The notes under the pieces were generated by a model. That model was not told the DNA's origin. It did not search any database and saw only the letters and a program-made list of their open reading frames with translations. Positions 27,549 through 35,141 of a DNA stretch of 64,000 nt are shown in pieces. The translations under genes and the position numbers were made by a program. The stretch covers positions 1,553,501 through 1,617,500 of the forward strand of contig NZ_CP077087.1 in NCBI RefSeq assembly GCF_014268495.2. The letters run 5' to 3'. The stretch comes from Pseudomonas monsensis. Lineage in GTDB: Bacteria; Pseudomonadota; Gammaproteobacteria; Pseudomonadales; Pseudomonadaceae. Within the stretch, counting starts at the first letter, position 1. The number at the start of each line of letters is the position of its first letter.

Positions 27549-27612
27549 TGCATTTCTCGCGCATAAATAAATGCATTTACGCATTGACTGCATATGCATG
27601 AGTGCATATCCT
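27549..27612 (+). promoter_or_regulatory. Tailocin operon promoter with repeated repressor half-sites
   Basis: TTGACT at 27584-27589 and TATCCT at 27607-27612, with a 17-base spacer, make a good sigma-70 promoter pointing into the tailocin genes. The half-site (T/C)GCAT occurs seven times between 27549 and 27607, and the perfect palindrome TGCATATGCA (27589-27598) fills the spacer between the two hexamers. This is where a CI-like repressor would block RNA polymerase. No LexA-type CTG-N10-CAG box is seen here. Confidence 0.75.
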
Positions 27613-27620
27613 TGCCACCA

Positions 27621-27658
27621 AGCCGCTCGACAAAGCGGCTGGGCAAGACAGCTCTTTA
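27621..27658 (+). promoter_or_regulatory. Hairpin plus boxA-like element (candidate antitermination site)
   Basis: Directly after the expected transcription start lies a 7-bp perfect hairpin (AGCCGCT/AGCGGCT, 27621-27640), then GCTCTTTA at 27651-27658, which matches the boxA core of ribosomal RNA leaders. Hairpin-then-boxA is the rRNA order (boxB, boxA). Several terminator-like hairpins lie downstream in the same transcript. Function is inferred from position and sequence only. Confidence 0.5.
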
Positions 27659-27868
27659 GTTCCACAAGAACAGGCAGCGATGAACCGGCCTCAACGGTTC
27701 AGAGGGTTGGCAACTGACCCGGGTGTGCAGCGTAAAGCACCAGAAGCAGTTATCCGGCGGGCAGGGACCGCGGTCGGAAAAACAATCTGAATGGACTCGT
27801 ACCGCGCCAGTAGCGCCGAAAAGTCAGCTTCCTTCTTGAACACAGGATTTGAAGGAAGGCGAAGGAGC

Positions 27869-27919
27869 GCATTACTGAAAAGCCCGGCTTTGCTGCCGGG
27901 CTTTTTGGAATGCCTGCCT
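27869..27919 (+). repeat. Hairpin cassette repeat, copy 1
   Basis: GCATTACTGAAAAGCCCGGC, a loop, GCCGGGCTTTTTGGAATGCC and TGCCT. The hairpin itself looks like a terminator, but the flanks (CATTACTG before, GGAATGCCTGCCT after) are also conserved among the copies, which is more than a terminator needs. Confidence 0.85.
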
Positions 27920-27990
27920 TGTTCATCAATGCCGATGAAAGGCGCGCAGAACCGCGAAACAGTTTGCTGAAGTCAATCAGGGAAAAATGA

Positions 27991-28416
27991 ATGAATCGAT
28001 ATGTGTTGCTTGAATCCACCGGTGCCTTCCCTTATGTCGCACAGGTAATTGATACCGAGAGCTACTCGGCGCCCGCAGTGCCAAAAGGGTCCAATGGTTT
28101 TTGGTTGTGGGTGCCGGAAAATACAACCGTGCAACTGGGCTGGATAGCCCACAACGGCGCAACCGGAACCACGTTTAATGCGCCAACGGCTGAGGAACAA
28201 ATCGCTATCGCCGTCTTCCGCACGAGAGCGCTGCTTCTTGCCGCTCTCGATTGGACCCCACGCCACGCACTGCAATACAAAGTGGACTTGGGGGTTGCCA
28301 CTTCTGCCGATCAGGCCCTGCTGCTTGCTTTCAAACAGTACGTCATTGCGCTCGACGAAGTGAAAAACCAGGCGGGTTATCCGACCCAGATCATCTGGCC
28401 GATTGCTCCCTTCTAA
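27991..28416 (+). CDS. Orphan tail-fibre-assembly-like protein 1
   Basis: 141 residues. The C-terminal half (YKVDLGVAT, QALLLAFKQYVIAL, QAGYPTQIIWPIAPF) follows the pattern of phage tail fibre assembly chaperones (Tfa, Caudo_TAP), whose C-terminus typically reads A-L-L-x-(W/Y)-K-x-Y ... WP. The N-terminal half differs from its neighbours (GFWLWVPENTTVQLGW). It is the first of three tandem relatives between the repressor and the holin, each preceded by a near-identical hairpin, and no fibre gene is adjacent. RBS CAGGGAAAA. Its fibre partner, if it has one, cannot be told from sequence. Confidence 0.7.
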   Translation: MNRYVLLESTGAFPYVAQVIDTESYSAPAVPKGSNGFWLWVPENTTVQLGWIAHNGATGTTFNAPTAEEQIAIAVFRTRALLLAALDWTPRHALQYKVDLGVATSADQALLLAFKQYVIALDEVKNQAGYPTQIIWPIAPF

Positions 28417-28448
28417 GTGTCATCCCGTTCAAAAACGCATCGGAACGA

Positions 28449-28497
28449 CATTACTGAAAAGCCCGGCAGATTGCCGGGCTTTTTGGACTGCCTACCT
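28449..28497 (+). repeat. Hairpin cassette repeat, copy 2
   Basis: Same layout as the copy at 27869: CATTACTGAAAAGCCCGGCA, short loop, TGCCGGGCTTTTTGGACTGCC, TACCT. Confidence 0.85.
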
Positions 28498-28547
28498 GGG
28501 CAGGATCTGAAATGCCGCAATGCCGGCAATCAAAAAGGAAGATGAAC

Positions 28548-28964
28548 ATGAAGAAGTACGCACGTGTCGTTGCTGGCAAGGTCGACAACATTTTTGAAAC
28601 CGCTAACCCGATCACCGATGAGTTTCCGGCAGATCAAGTCTGGGTGGATGTCAGCGCACTGCCGAAGATCGATTACTCCTGGAACGCGGTAAACACCAAC
28701 GGCGTCTGGACATTTACCGACAGCGATATGTGGGGCCAGCCGTCCTTGCTGGCTATGCAATTGCGTAACGCAAGAACCAATCGTCTCGATAAAGCCAACA
28801 CCACGCTGGCGACGTCGGCCTTGGTGCAAAAGGTTGAACTGGGGCTGGCCACGCCGGCTGAGAAAGCTGCGCTACTGGAATACAAGCAGTTCTTCATTGA
28901 TCTGAGCAACGTCAACAAACAGCCTGGTTATCCGCTGACGGTCAACTGGCCTGAAGTTCCATAA
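28548..28964 (+). CDS. Orphan tail-fibre-assembly-like protein 2
   Basis: 138 residues from the ATG at 28548, chosen because AAAAAGGAAGATG places the RBS at a good distance (an ATG at 28542 is too close). The N-terminus MKKYARVVAGKVDNIFE resembles the start of many phage tail-assembly chaperones (a short beta hairpin ending in V-x-N-I-F/I). The C-terminus VELGLATPAEKAALLEYKQF ... QPGYPLTVNWPEVP matches its two neighbours. Function inferred as fibre folding or attachment; no fibre gene is next to it. Confidence 0.72.
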   Translation: MKKYARVVAGKVDNIFETANPITDEFPADQVWVDVSALPKIDYSWNAVNTNGVWTFTDSDMWGQPSLLAMQLRNARTNRLDKANTTLATSALVQKVELGLATPAEKAALLEYKQFFIDLSNVNKQPGYPLTVNWPEVP

Positions 28965-29010
28965 ACAGCGCTTCTTGCACCGCAACATCACTATTTGAAA
29001 TCCGCAGTGC

Positions 29011-29057
29011 GACGCTGAAGAGCCCGGTGCATAACCGGGCGATTCAACAGTGCCTGC
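29011..29057 (+). repeat. Hairpin cassette repeat, copy 3 (degenerate)
   Basis: GACGCTGAAGAGCCCGGTGC, ATAACCGGGC, then a stretch ending in TGCCTGC. The stem is kept (GCCCGGT/ACCGGGC) but the T run and CATTACTG are lost, so this copy should not terminate transcription. Confidence 0.6.
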
Positions 29058-29114
29058 GATGTTTACTCAGAGCCTCAAGCCAATCTTCGCAATGAGTGCC
29101 AGCAGGAGAAACAA

Positions 29115-29555
29115 ATGAACCGCTATGCTTTTGTTCGCTTCAACTATTCCAAACCCTTCAACAAAGTTCTGGTGATTGTCGACGCTGTCGAGAAGCCTAC
29201 GGCCATGCCAGTAGAAGCAAAGTTGTCGAATGGTTTTTGGGTGGATATCACAGCAAACCCGGCAGTCCAGGTGGGATGGAAGGGGACGACGACAAATTAT
29301 GTTGATTGGGAGTTCAGTGAACCCACCTCTCAAGAAATGGAGAAAGATGTAGCGCAGGAAGCTCTGGAGCTTCTTTCTGCGGCAGGGCAGTGGTTGATGT
29401 TGAATTCCCTGCACTACAAGGTCGACCTTGGTGTTGCCACACCTGAAGAACAAGCGCTGTTGCTCGCTTACAAACAGTACTGCGTTGGTCTCAGCGACAT
29501 GAACAAACAATCCGGCTATCCATCCACCGTCAACTGGCCGGTCGCTCCTTTCTGA
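29115..29555 (+). CDS. Orphan tail-fibre-assembly-like protein 3
   Basis: 146 residues, RBS CAGGAGAAACAA. The C-terminal 55 residues (LHYKVDLGVATPEEQALLLAYKQY ... QSGYPSTVNWPVAPF, broken here) are close to those of the first copy, and the start (MNRY) and the central FW-(V/L) motif also agree with it, so copies 1 and 3 are the nearest pair. It has a Glu-rich helical linker in the middle. Same interpretation as its neighbours: a Tfa-like chaperone without an adjacent fibre. Confidence 0.72.
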   Translation: MNRYAFVRFNYSKPFNKVLVIVDAVEKPTAMPVEAKLSNGFWVDITANPAVQVGWKGTTTNYVDWEFSEPTSQEMEKDVAQEALELLSAAGQWLMLNSLHYKVDLGVATPEEQALLLAYKQYCVGLSDMNKQSGYPSTVNWPVAPF

Positions 29556-29589
29556 TTCGGTCATGACCGTCACACCCTCTATCGAGAGC

Positions 29590-29640
29590 GCATTACTGAA
29601 AAGCCCAGCCTCAGCGCCGGGCTTTTTGGAATGCCTGCCT
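29590..29640 (+). repeat. Hairpin cassette repeat, copy 4
   Basis: GCATTACTGAAAAGCCCAGC, loop, GCCGGGCTTTTTGGAATGCC, TGCCT. Flanks are identical to copy 1. It separates the third orphan chaperone gene from the holin gene. Confidence 0.85.
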
Positions 29641-29699
29641 CAAGAGAACGCGATTGATCCCAACACACAACACTCACCCAATACTTCCGGAGGCGTGAC

Positions 29700-30038
29700 A
29701 TGACAAACGAGCAACAAGCGTTGGCGGACATGCCGATCTGGCTGGTCATCCTCCTCGCCGTCGTCGGCGGGGTGTCCGGCGAAATGTGGCGCGCCGACAA
29801 GGAGGGCGCCCGTGGCTGGTCACTGCTGCGACGCCTTGCCTTGCGCTCCGGCGCCTGCATGATCTGCGGCGTCTCGGCAATCATGCTGCTGTACGCCGCC
29901 GGTCTTTCGATCTGGGCCGCCGGCGCATTCGGTTGCCTGACAGCGATGGCCGGCGCCGACGTCGCCATCGGGTTGTACGAACGCTGGGCCGCCAAGCGCA
30001 TCGGCGTCTGCGAAGTTCCGCCTCGCGACCAACCTTAA
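29700..30038 (+). CDS. Tailocin holin
   Basis: 112 residues with a hydrophobic helix near the N-terminus (IWLVILLAVVGGVSG, residues about 12-28), a charged stretch with RADKEGAR, and two more hydrophobic segments (MICGVSAIMLLYAAGL and WAAGAFGCLTAMAGADVAIGL). Position before the baseplate genes equals that of the holin in the R-pyocin cluster of P. aeruginosa. Holins form inner-membrane pores that let the endolysin reach the wall. RBS CCGGAGGCGTGAC. The endolysin and spanins are 24 kb downstream, so lysis genes bracket both tails. Confidence 0.85.
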   Translation: MTNEQQALADMPIWLVILLAVVGGVSGEMWRADKEGARGWSLLRRLALRSGACMICGVSAIMLLYAAGLSIWAAGAFGCLTAMAGADVAIGLYERWAAKRIGVCEVPPRDQP

Positions 30039-30108
30039 CTTTAGTACTTCTCCGTGCCGCCATTTTGGCGGCAGGGCTGCGCGTGGACGATTGAAAAGGA
30101 GGTCATGT

Positions 30109-30630
30109 ATGCCCACACCGATCCAGCAGCCGTCGCAACTGTTCACAGCCATCGCGACGACACTGCGCAACACTGCCGGACTCAACCTCAACGTTGGCAA
30201 TCACGATGATTTCACTGCGCCGGGCGATCAGGCCTGGGTGTTGATCAACTTCGAGCGGAATGGACCGGGAGAGCGCGCCGCGGACGGACGCATTGCTCAT
30301 GTCATGACGGTGTCCCTGCACGTCATCCCGGTCCTTGCCGCCAGCGCATTTGCAGCGTGCGATTTGATCGCGGTGCTGAAAAACCTGATCACCGACAACC
30401 GCTGGAGCTTGCCCGGCGATCAATGCGATCTGCCAATGAACATTGATGGCCTGCCGTCATTGCTCATCCGCGGCGATCAGCAATACAAAGCCTGGACGCT
30501 GTCGTTCAATCAGACCCTCTACCTCGGCCCGACCTTGCTCGACGATCCGCTCGGCACGCCGAAATTCGCCCGTACCTGGGAAGTCAGCAACATCGACGAC
30601 CCCGACCAATACACCGCGCTGGAGGCCTGA
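30109..30630 (+). CDS. Tailocin protein of unknown function, possible tail terminator
   Basis: 173 residues, in the slot held by the hypothetical PA0615-like gene of R-pyocin clusters, between holin and gpV. Strong RBS AAAGGAGGTC. I do not recognise a named domain. Its layout (N-terminal helix, HVMTVSLHVIPVLAA strand-helix block, then NIDGLPSLLIRGDQQYKAWT) resembles small tail-terminator or tail-completion proteins such as the gp37-like protein of the second tail at 42638, but the similarity I can see is only in pattern. Confidence 0.7.
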   Translation: MPTPIQQPSQLFTAIATTLRNTAGLNLNVGNHDDFTAPGDQAWVLINFERNGPGERAADGRIAHVMTVSLHVIPVLAASAFAACDLIAVLKNLITDNRWSLPGDQCDLPMNIDGLPSLLIRGDQQYKAWTLSFNQTLYLGPTLLDDPLGTPKFARTWEVSNIDDPDQYTALEA

Positions 30631-30631
30631 G

Positions 30632-31240
30632 ATGTTCGACGGACTATTGCGCATGCAACTCGGCCCGATCATCGAGCGCCTGGCCGAGATGGAAGCGGAG
30701 ATCGACGACCTGCACCGCCGCGCCGAAAGCTTCTGCCGCATCGGCATTTGCCAGACCGTCGATGCTGCGAGCAACACCTGCCAGGTCAGCCACGGTGGTT
30801 TGCTCACGCCGGCCATCAAATTCTTCAATCCGAGTGCCGGCGCCCAGAGCGAATCGCGGATTCCGAGCGTCGGCGAACAGTGTCTGTTGTTTAACTACGG
30901 CAGTGGTGAAAGCGGCGCGCAAAGTGTGGCGCTGTTCGGCCTGAACAGTGACCGGTTTCCGCCGACGGCAACGGTACCGACGCTGACGCGACGGGTGCAT
31001 GTCGACGGCAGCGAAAGCGGTTACGACGACGCCAGTCACACCCTGCACTGGCAGAACGGGCCGGCGGCCTTCACTGGCTCTCGCCAGGCGCTGCAACTGA
31101 GCATCGGCCCGGCGCAACTGGCGATGACGCCGCAAGCGATCAGCCTGCAACTGGGCGCCGTCGGCCTGACCATCGACGCCTCGGGCGTGCACTTCAGCGG
31201 CCCGTTGGTCGATCACCAGGGCCGCGTCATCAGCCCCTGA
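30632..31240 (+). CDS. Baseplate assembly protein V (P2 gpV-like spike)
   Basis: 202 residues. N-terminal helix, an OB-like fold with VGEQCLLFNYGSGESGAQSVALFG, then a repetitive beta tail (LQLSIGPAQLAMTPQAISLQLGAV and so on) ending in VHFSGPLVDHQGRVIS, the classic gpV C-terminal beta-prism that forms the membrane-piercing spike. Starts two bases into the stop of the preceding gene. First of the P2-order baseplate genes V-W-J-I. Confidence 0.9.
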   Translation: MFDGLLRMQLGPIIERLAEMEAEIDDLHRRAESFCRIGICQTVDAASNTCQVSHGGLLTPAIKFFNPSAGAQSESRIPSVGEQCLLFNYGSGESGAQSVALFGLNSDRFPPTATVPTLTRRVHVDGSESGYDDASHTLHWQNGPAAFTGSRQALQLSIGPAQLAMTPQAISLQLGAVGLTIDASGVHFSGPLVDHQGRVISP

Positions 31241-31255
31241 TTCAAGAGCCTGAAC

Positions 31256-31588
31256 ATGATCGGAATTGATAGAGACAACGGGGCCACGGTCGACGACTGG
31301 CTGCAGTTTGTGCAGCGCGCGACCCGGGCCCTGACCACGCCGCTGGGCACCCGGCAAAAAAGGCCCCTTTATGGCTCGCTGATCCCCACGCTGCTGGGGC
31401 AGAACCTCGGTGACGACGTTCTGCTTCTGGCCCAGAGCCACGCGGCTCAGGCGTTCTACAACACGCAGAACGGGATCAGCGATTTTCAGCCGCAAGTGAT
31501 CGTCGCCACCCGCCAGGGCGCCGGCTTGCTGCTGCGCTTCGCCGGCACCTGGAAAAACCGTCAACAAACCTTCGAGGTCGTGACATGA
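31256..31588 (+). CDS. Baseplate wedge protein W (gp25/gpW family)
   Basis: 110 residues starting MIGIDRDNGATVDDWLQFVQ; conserved TPLGTRQKRPLYGS segment is the gp25/gpW signature, the EPR-type core that nucleates sheath assembly at the baseplate (in T4 gp25 the motif is similar). Overlaps gpJ by four bases, so the baseplate genes are coupled. Confidence 0.92.
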   Translation: MIGIDRDNGATVDDWLQFVQRATRALTTPLGTRQKRPLYGSLIPTLLGQNLGDDVLLLAQSHAAQAFYNTQNGISDFQPQVIVATRQGAGLLLRFAGTWKNRQQTFEVVT

Positions 31589-32580
31589 GTATGTTGATCC
31601 CCGGCCAGAACCAGTTGGCCGAACCCGCGCTGATCACTGTCGAAGCGTTCGAAGAACTGCTCGCCGAGTTCAAGACCTTCGTCGTCGAATACGTCGGTGC
31701 GCGTTCGCCCGAGAGTGCCGCAAAGCTCAAGACCAGCCTGGAAAACGAGAGCGAATTGCTGACGATGGCGCTCGAAGCCTTCTGCGTTCGGCTGCAAACC
31801 CACGAACGCAAATACAACGCCCGCATCAAGCAGATGCTGGCGTGGTGGGCGACCGGCAGCAACCTCGATGCGCGGTTGGCGGACATGGGCCTGGAGCGGC
31901 AGTTGCTCGACCCGGGCGACCCGACAGCGTTCCCGCCGGTGCCCGCGATTTACGAAAGCGATGACGATGCACGCCTGCGTTATTACCTGGCGCCGCATGC
32001 CCCGGCGGCGGGTTCACGGATGCAGTATCGCCGTGAGGTATTCACCCTCGGCGAACGGCCGTCGGTGAAGGTCGAATCCACTGATGCGGGAGTGGTCAAC
32101 GTCACTTACACCTTCAACCCCGACGGCCTCGCTGCACAGGTCAAGGATGGTAATGGTCGTCGTACCGCGCCGGGGGAAGTGCAGGTCACCGTGTTGTCGC
32201 GAGACGGCGATGGCACGCCTTCCGCGGCGTTGCTGGAAGGCGTGCGTCAACACTTCGCCCGGCCGGATGTACGACCGGAAACCGACCTCGTCACCGTGAA
32301 GGCTGCCGACATTCAGCGCTACAAGATCCGCGTCGTCGCCAAGATCAATTCGGGACCGGATTCAGGCCTGACCAAAGTCGCCGCGCAGCAGCAGTTGCAG
32401 GCCTACGCCGACAGTTGCCATCGCCTCGAAGGGCGGGTCGATCCGAGCTGGATCGACTACACGCTGCACAGCGCCGGCGCCGTGCAACTGCAGATTCTCG
32501 AACCGCTGGCGCCGGTCGTGACCACTGCGTTTCAGGCGCCTTACTGCACGGCGGTCGAGGTCGAGGTGCTGACGCTATGA
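31585..32580 (+). CDS. Baseplate assembly protein J (P2 gpJ family)
   Basis: 331 residues of the gpJ/gp47 baseplate wedge family, homologous in fold to T4 gp6. The central IYESDDDARLRYYLAPHAPAAGSRMQYR and the PGEVQVTVLSRDGDGTPS segment are typical. Its ATG lies inside the gpW stop. The second tail has its own member at 50644, only distantly alike. Confidence 0.92.
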   Translation: MSMLIPGQNQLAEPALITVEAFEELLAEFKTFVVEYVGARSPESAAKLKTSLENESELLTMALEAFCVRLQTHERKYNARIKQMLAWWATGSNLDARLADMGLERQLLDPGDPTAFPPVPAIYESDDDARLRYYLAPHAPAAGSRMQYRREVFTLGERPSVKVESTDAGVVNVTYTFNPDGLAAQVKDGNGRRTAPGEVQVTVLSRDGDGTPSAALLEGVRQHFARPDVRPETDLVTVKAADIQRYKIRVVAKINSGPDSGLTKVAAQQQLQAYADSCHRLEGRVDPSWIDYTLHSAGAVQLQILEPLAPVVTTAFQAPYCTAVEVEVLTL

Positions 32581-33212
32581 GTGAGCCAACGCATCGCCGG
32601 ACGCTGCTGCCGGCCAACAGCTCGGCACTCGAACGGGGGTTGGATCTGGGCTTCGGCACACTGCTTGATCGCATCGCGCCGCCGTTCCCTGAACTGATGA
32701 ATCCAAGCGAAACGCCAGTGGCGTTCCTGCCGTATCTGGCGGCGGATCGCGGCGTCGCCGAATGGAGCACCCGCGCACCGGAAGCGGAAAAACGCCTGAC
32801 CGTCGAACTGGCCTGGCCCACCGCGCGCCAAGCCGGCACTCGCAAGGCGCTGGAAAACGCGGCGAAGGGTTTACAACTGCGCCCCGAAGTCCGCGCCTGG
32901 TACGAACAATCGCCGCCCGGCGTGCCTTACAGCTTCACCGTGCGCGCCTTCAGCGAGCAACCCTACAGCGCAGAAATCGACGCTCGTCTCGACCGCCGCC
33001 TGGCGGATGCCAAGAGCGAGCGGGACATTCTTTCGGTAACCGTTGGCTTGAGCGCGTTCGGCAGCCATTCCATCGCAGCTGCGACTTTCTGCGGCGAACT
33101 GACCACGGTTTATCCGGTGTTCATCGAAGGGCTTGAAACCTCTGGCGAGGCGTTCATGGCCGCTGCGTTGTACACCGTCGAAACATCCACAATTTATCCT
33201 CAGGGGGCCTGA
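32577..33212 (+). CDS. Tail protein I (P2 gpI family)
   Basis: 211 residues; LLPANSSALERGLD near the N-terminus, FLPYLAADRGV, and a C-terminal domain that connects the baseplate to the fibre. The ATG at 32577 overlaps the gpJ stop (TATGA). It is directly before the fibre gene as in P2 and R-pyocins. Confidence 0.92.
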   Translation: MSEPTHRRTLLPANSSALERGLDLGFGTLLDRIAPPFPELMNPSETPVAFLPYLAADRGVAEWSTRAPEAEKRLTVELAWPTARQAGTRKALENAAKGLQLRPEVRAWYEQSPPGVPYSFTVRAFSEQPYSAEIDARLDRRLADAKSERDILSVTVGLSAFGSHSIAAATFCGELTTVYPVFIEGLETSGEAFMAAALYTVETSTIYPQGA

Positions 33213-35126
33213 ATGGCTGACTATTACACCCTGCTCACCAATGCAGGGATTGCCTACGAAACGGCGTGCAAGGCCGCGGGCACACCGATCAAGCTGACGC
33301 AGATGTCCGTCGGCGACGGCGGCGGCGCGGTCTACAACCCGGCCGCGACCGCCACCGCGCTGAAACGCGAAGTCTGGCGCGGGCCACTCAACGCACTGTT
33401 CCAGGACGAGAAGAATCCGAGCTGGCTGCTCGCTGAAGTGACCATTCCGCCGGATGTTGGCGGCTGGTATGTACGGGAAGCAGGGCTGTGGACTGACACC
33501 GGCGTTCTTTACGCCATCGTCAAATATCCGGAGTCGTTCAAACCGGTGTTGGCCACGTCCGGTTCGGGTAAAGAGTTCTACATTCGCTCGATTTTCGAGA
33601 CCAGCAATGCGTCGCTGGTGACGTTGCTGATCGACGACACCGTGGTAAAGGCCACTCGTGCCTGGGTCATGAGTTACCTCGCCGAAGAACTCGGCAAACT
33701 CGATGGCAAGCAATCGGTGCGCGTCGCGGCTTCTACCAACATCGTGTTGAACGGTGCGCAGCAGATCGACGGCGTGGCCGTGATTGCTGGCGACCGCGTG
33801 TTGCTGACGAACCAGACCCTGGCCAAGGATAACGGCCTGTGGATCGTCGCCAACGGCGACTGGGTGCGGGCGACCGATGCCAACAGCAGCGCCAAGGTCA
33901 CGCCTGGTCTGACGGTCATGGTGGAGGAGGGCACGGCGAACGGTGATTCGCTGTGGCACCTGACGACCAATGCGCCGATCACCCTCGGCACGACTGTGCT
34001 GACGTTCAAGATGCTCGCGGGGCGAACCGGGATTGCGGCCGGGACTTACAAGAGTCTGACGGTTGATGAATATGGCCGGGCGACTGCCGGGGCCAATCCT
34101 GAAACGTTGGCCGGGTTCGGAATCAAGGATTCCTACACCAAGGCCGAAGTTGAAGCGCTGATCGCCAAGGCCTCGGCGTTGCCGGTGGGCTCGATTGTTG
34201 CCTTCCCGGTTGATTCGCCGCCGCCGGGTTTTCTGGAGCTGGATAGCAGCGTCAAGAGCAGCGCGACTTACCCGGACTTGAGCGCTTATCTGGGTGGCAA
34301 GTTCAACAAGGGTGATGAGGGCGTCGGGAATTTTCGGCTGCCTGAGGCGCGTGGGGAGTTCTTGCGTGGTTGGGATCATGGGCGCGGCGCGGACTCGGGT
34401 CGCCAAGTCGGCAGCTTTCAACCTGATGAATACAAGAGTCACAGTCATAGGTATTTTGACAGCGTTGCTGCAAATCTTGACCCATTTGGTGGGACCGCCA
34501 CTGGCATTGTGAACGGGGTCGTCACGCCTCCTGCTGGGGGCGGATTTCTGGCAACTTCCGGACCTGATTCCAACAACCTGACATCCCCCACCACAACCGT
34601 AAACTCGGGGGGAAATGAAACCCGCCCCCGCAACATCGCCGTCATGTGGTGCATCAAAGCCTGGAACGCCCCGGTCAATCAGGGAAGCATCGATATCGGT
34701 GCGTTGACCGTTCTCGCACAACAAGCTTCGGAACCGAATCAAGGCACTGCAAAAATAGCCACCCAGGCGCAGACAGATGCGGGTAACGATGATCAAACCA
34801 TCGTTACTCCGAAGAAGCTTCGCTGGGGTTTTTCCGCCCTCAAGGCCGCGAATGGATATCTAATGCTGCCAAGCTGGCTGGGCGGCTTTGTCATTCAATG
34901 GGGGACCATCGGTAGCATTGCCGCCGGTGCCCAAATGAGCGTCACCTATCCGATTGCTTTTCCAAATAATCCGTTCATGACGTTGATAGGCAACAGCTCT
35001 TCGATGAGCTCGACTGGAGTCACTTCAACCCTGTGCGTCATGTATGGCGGAGCGACAAAATTCACGGTTTCAGTCCTTGGTAACAGTGGTCAACCGAATG
35101 GACCGTGGATTTCGATAGGCTGGTAA
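33213..35126 (+). CDS. Tail fibre protein, P2-like tailocin
   Basis: 637 residues. Residues 1-155 are the conserved baseplate-attachment domain (phage tail-collar fibre, DUF3751 type, with GGWYVREAGLWTDTG). Residues 165-270 form a beta-rich shaft unit, 295-320 a short coiled region (YTKAEVEALIAKA), 325-485 a tail-collar domain (VGSIVAFPVDSPPPGFL, FRLPEARGEFLRGWD, ETRPRNIAVMWCIKAWN) with a single HSH at 410-412, and 486-637 a C-terminal receptor-binding tip. The DNA for the collar insert and the tip (from about 34430) is visibly more AT-rich than the N-terminal part, a sign of exchange. Receptor is probably LPS, by analogy with R-pyocins. Confidence 0.92.
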   Translation: MADYYTLLTNAGIAYETACKAAGTPIKLTQMSVGDGGGAVYNPAATATALKREVWRGPLNALFQDEKNPSWLLAEVTIPPDVGGWYVREAGLWTDTGVLYAIVKYPESFKPVLATSGSGKEFYIRSIFETSNASLVTLLIDDTVVKATRAWVMSYLAEELGKLDGKQSVRVAASTNIVLNGAQQIDGVAVIAGDRVLLTNQTLAKDNGLWIVANGDWVRATDANSSAKVTPGLTVMVEEGTANGDSLWHLTTNAPITLGTTVLTFKMLAGRTGIAAGTYKSLTVDEYGRATAGANPETLAGFGIKDSYTKAEVEALIAKASALPVGSIVAFPVDSPPPGFLELDSSVKSSATYPDLSAYLGGKFNKGDEGVGNFRLPEARGEFLRGWDHGRGADSGRQVGSFQPDEYKSHSHRYFDSVAANLDPFGGTATGIVNGVVTPPAGGGFLATSGPDSNNLTSPTTTVNSGGNETRPRNIAVMWCIKAWNAPVNQGSIDIGALTVLAQQASEPNQGTAKIATQAQTDAGNDDQTIVTPKKLRWGFSALKAANGYLMLPSWLGGFVIQWGTIGSIAAGAQMSVTYPIAFPNNPFMTLIGNSSSMSSTGVTSTLCVMYGGATKFTVSVLGNSGQPNGPWISIGW

Positions 35127-35141
35127 TCAGGAGATCAATTT

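Larger units (their letters stand above)
27618..27920 (+). ncRNA. Structured leader of the tailocin transcript, ending in a terminator-like hairpin
   Basis: The 538 bases between prtR and the first small gene contain no convincing ORF. Besides the hairpin/boxA element, I see GAACCG/CGGTTC (27682-27700), CTTCCTTC/GAAGGAAG (27828-27858) and a GCCCGGC/GCCGGGC stem with a T run (27880-27905). The density of stems suggests a structured RNA: a leader that attenuates, or a separate small RNA. A 62-codon open frame at 27602-27790 is not supported by an RBS. Confidence 0.5.

Noticed and set aside
27602..27790. 62-codon ORF in the tailocin leader as a gene
   Set aside because: Starts almost at the transcription start, no RBS, composition not protein-like, and the region is full of stems.
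27869..29640. CRISPR-like repeat array
   Set aside because: Four hairpin copies about 550 bases apart with genes between them; spacing and content do not fit a CRISPR array.
27453..30100. PrtN-like activator gene or LexA box for the tailocin operon
   Set aside because: Searched by eye on both strands; no small activator with helix-turn-helix and no CTG-N10-CAG pattern near the promoter were seen.
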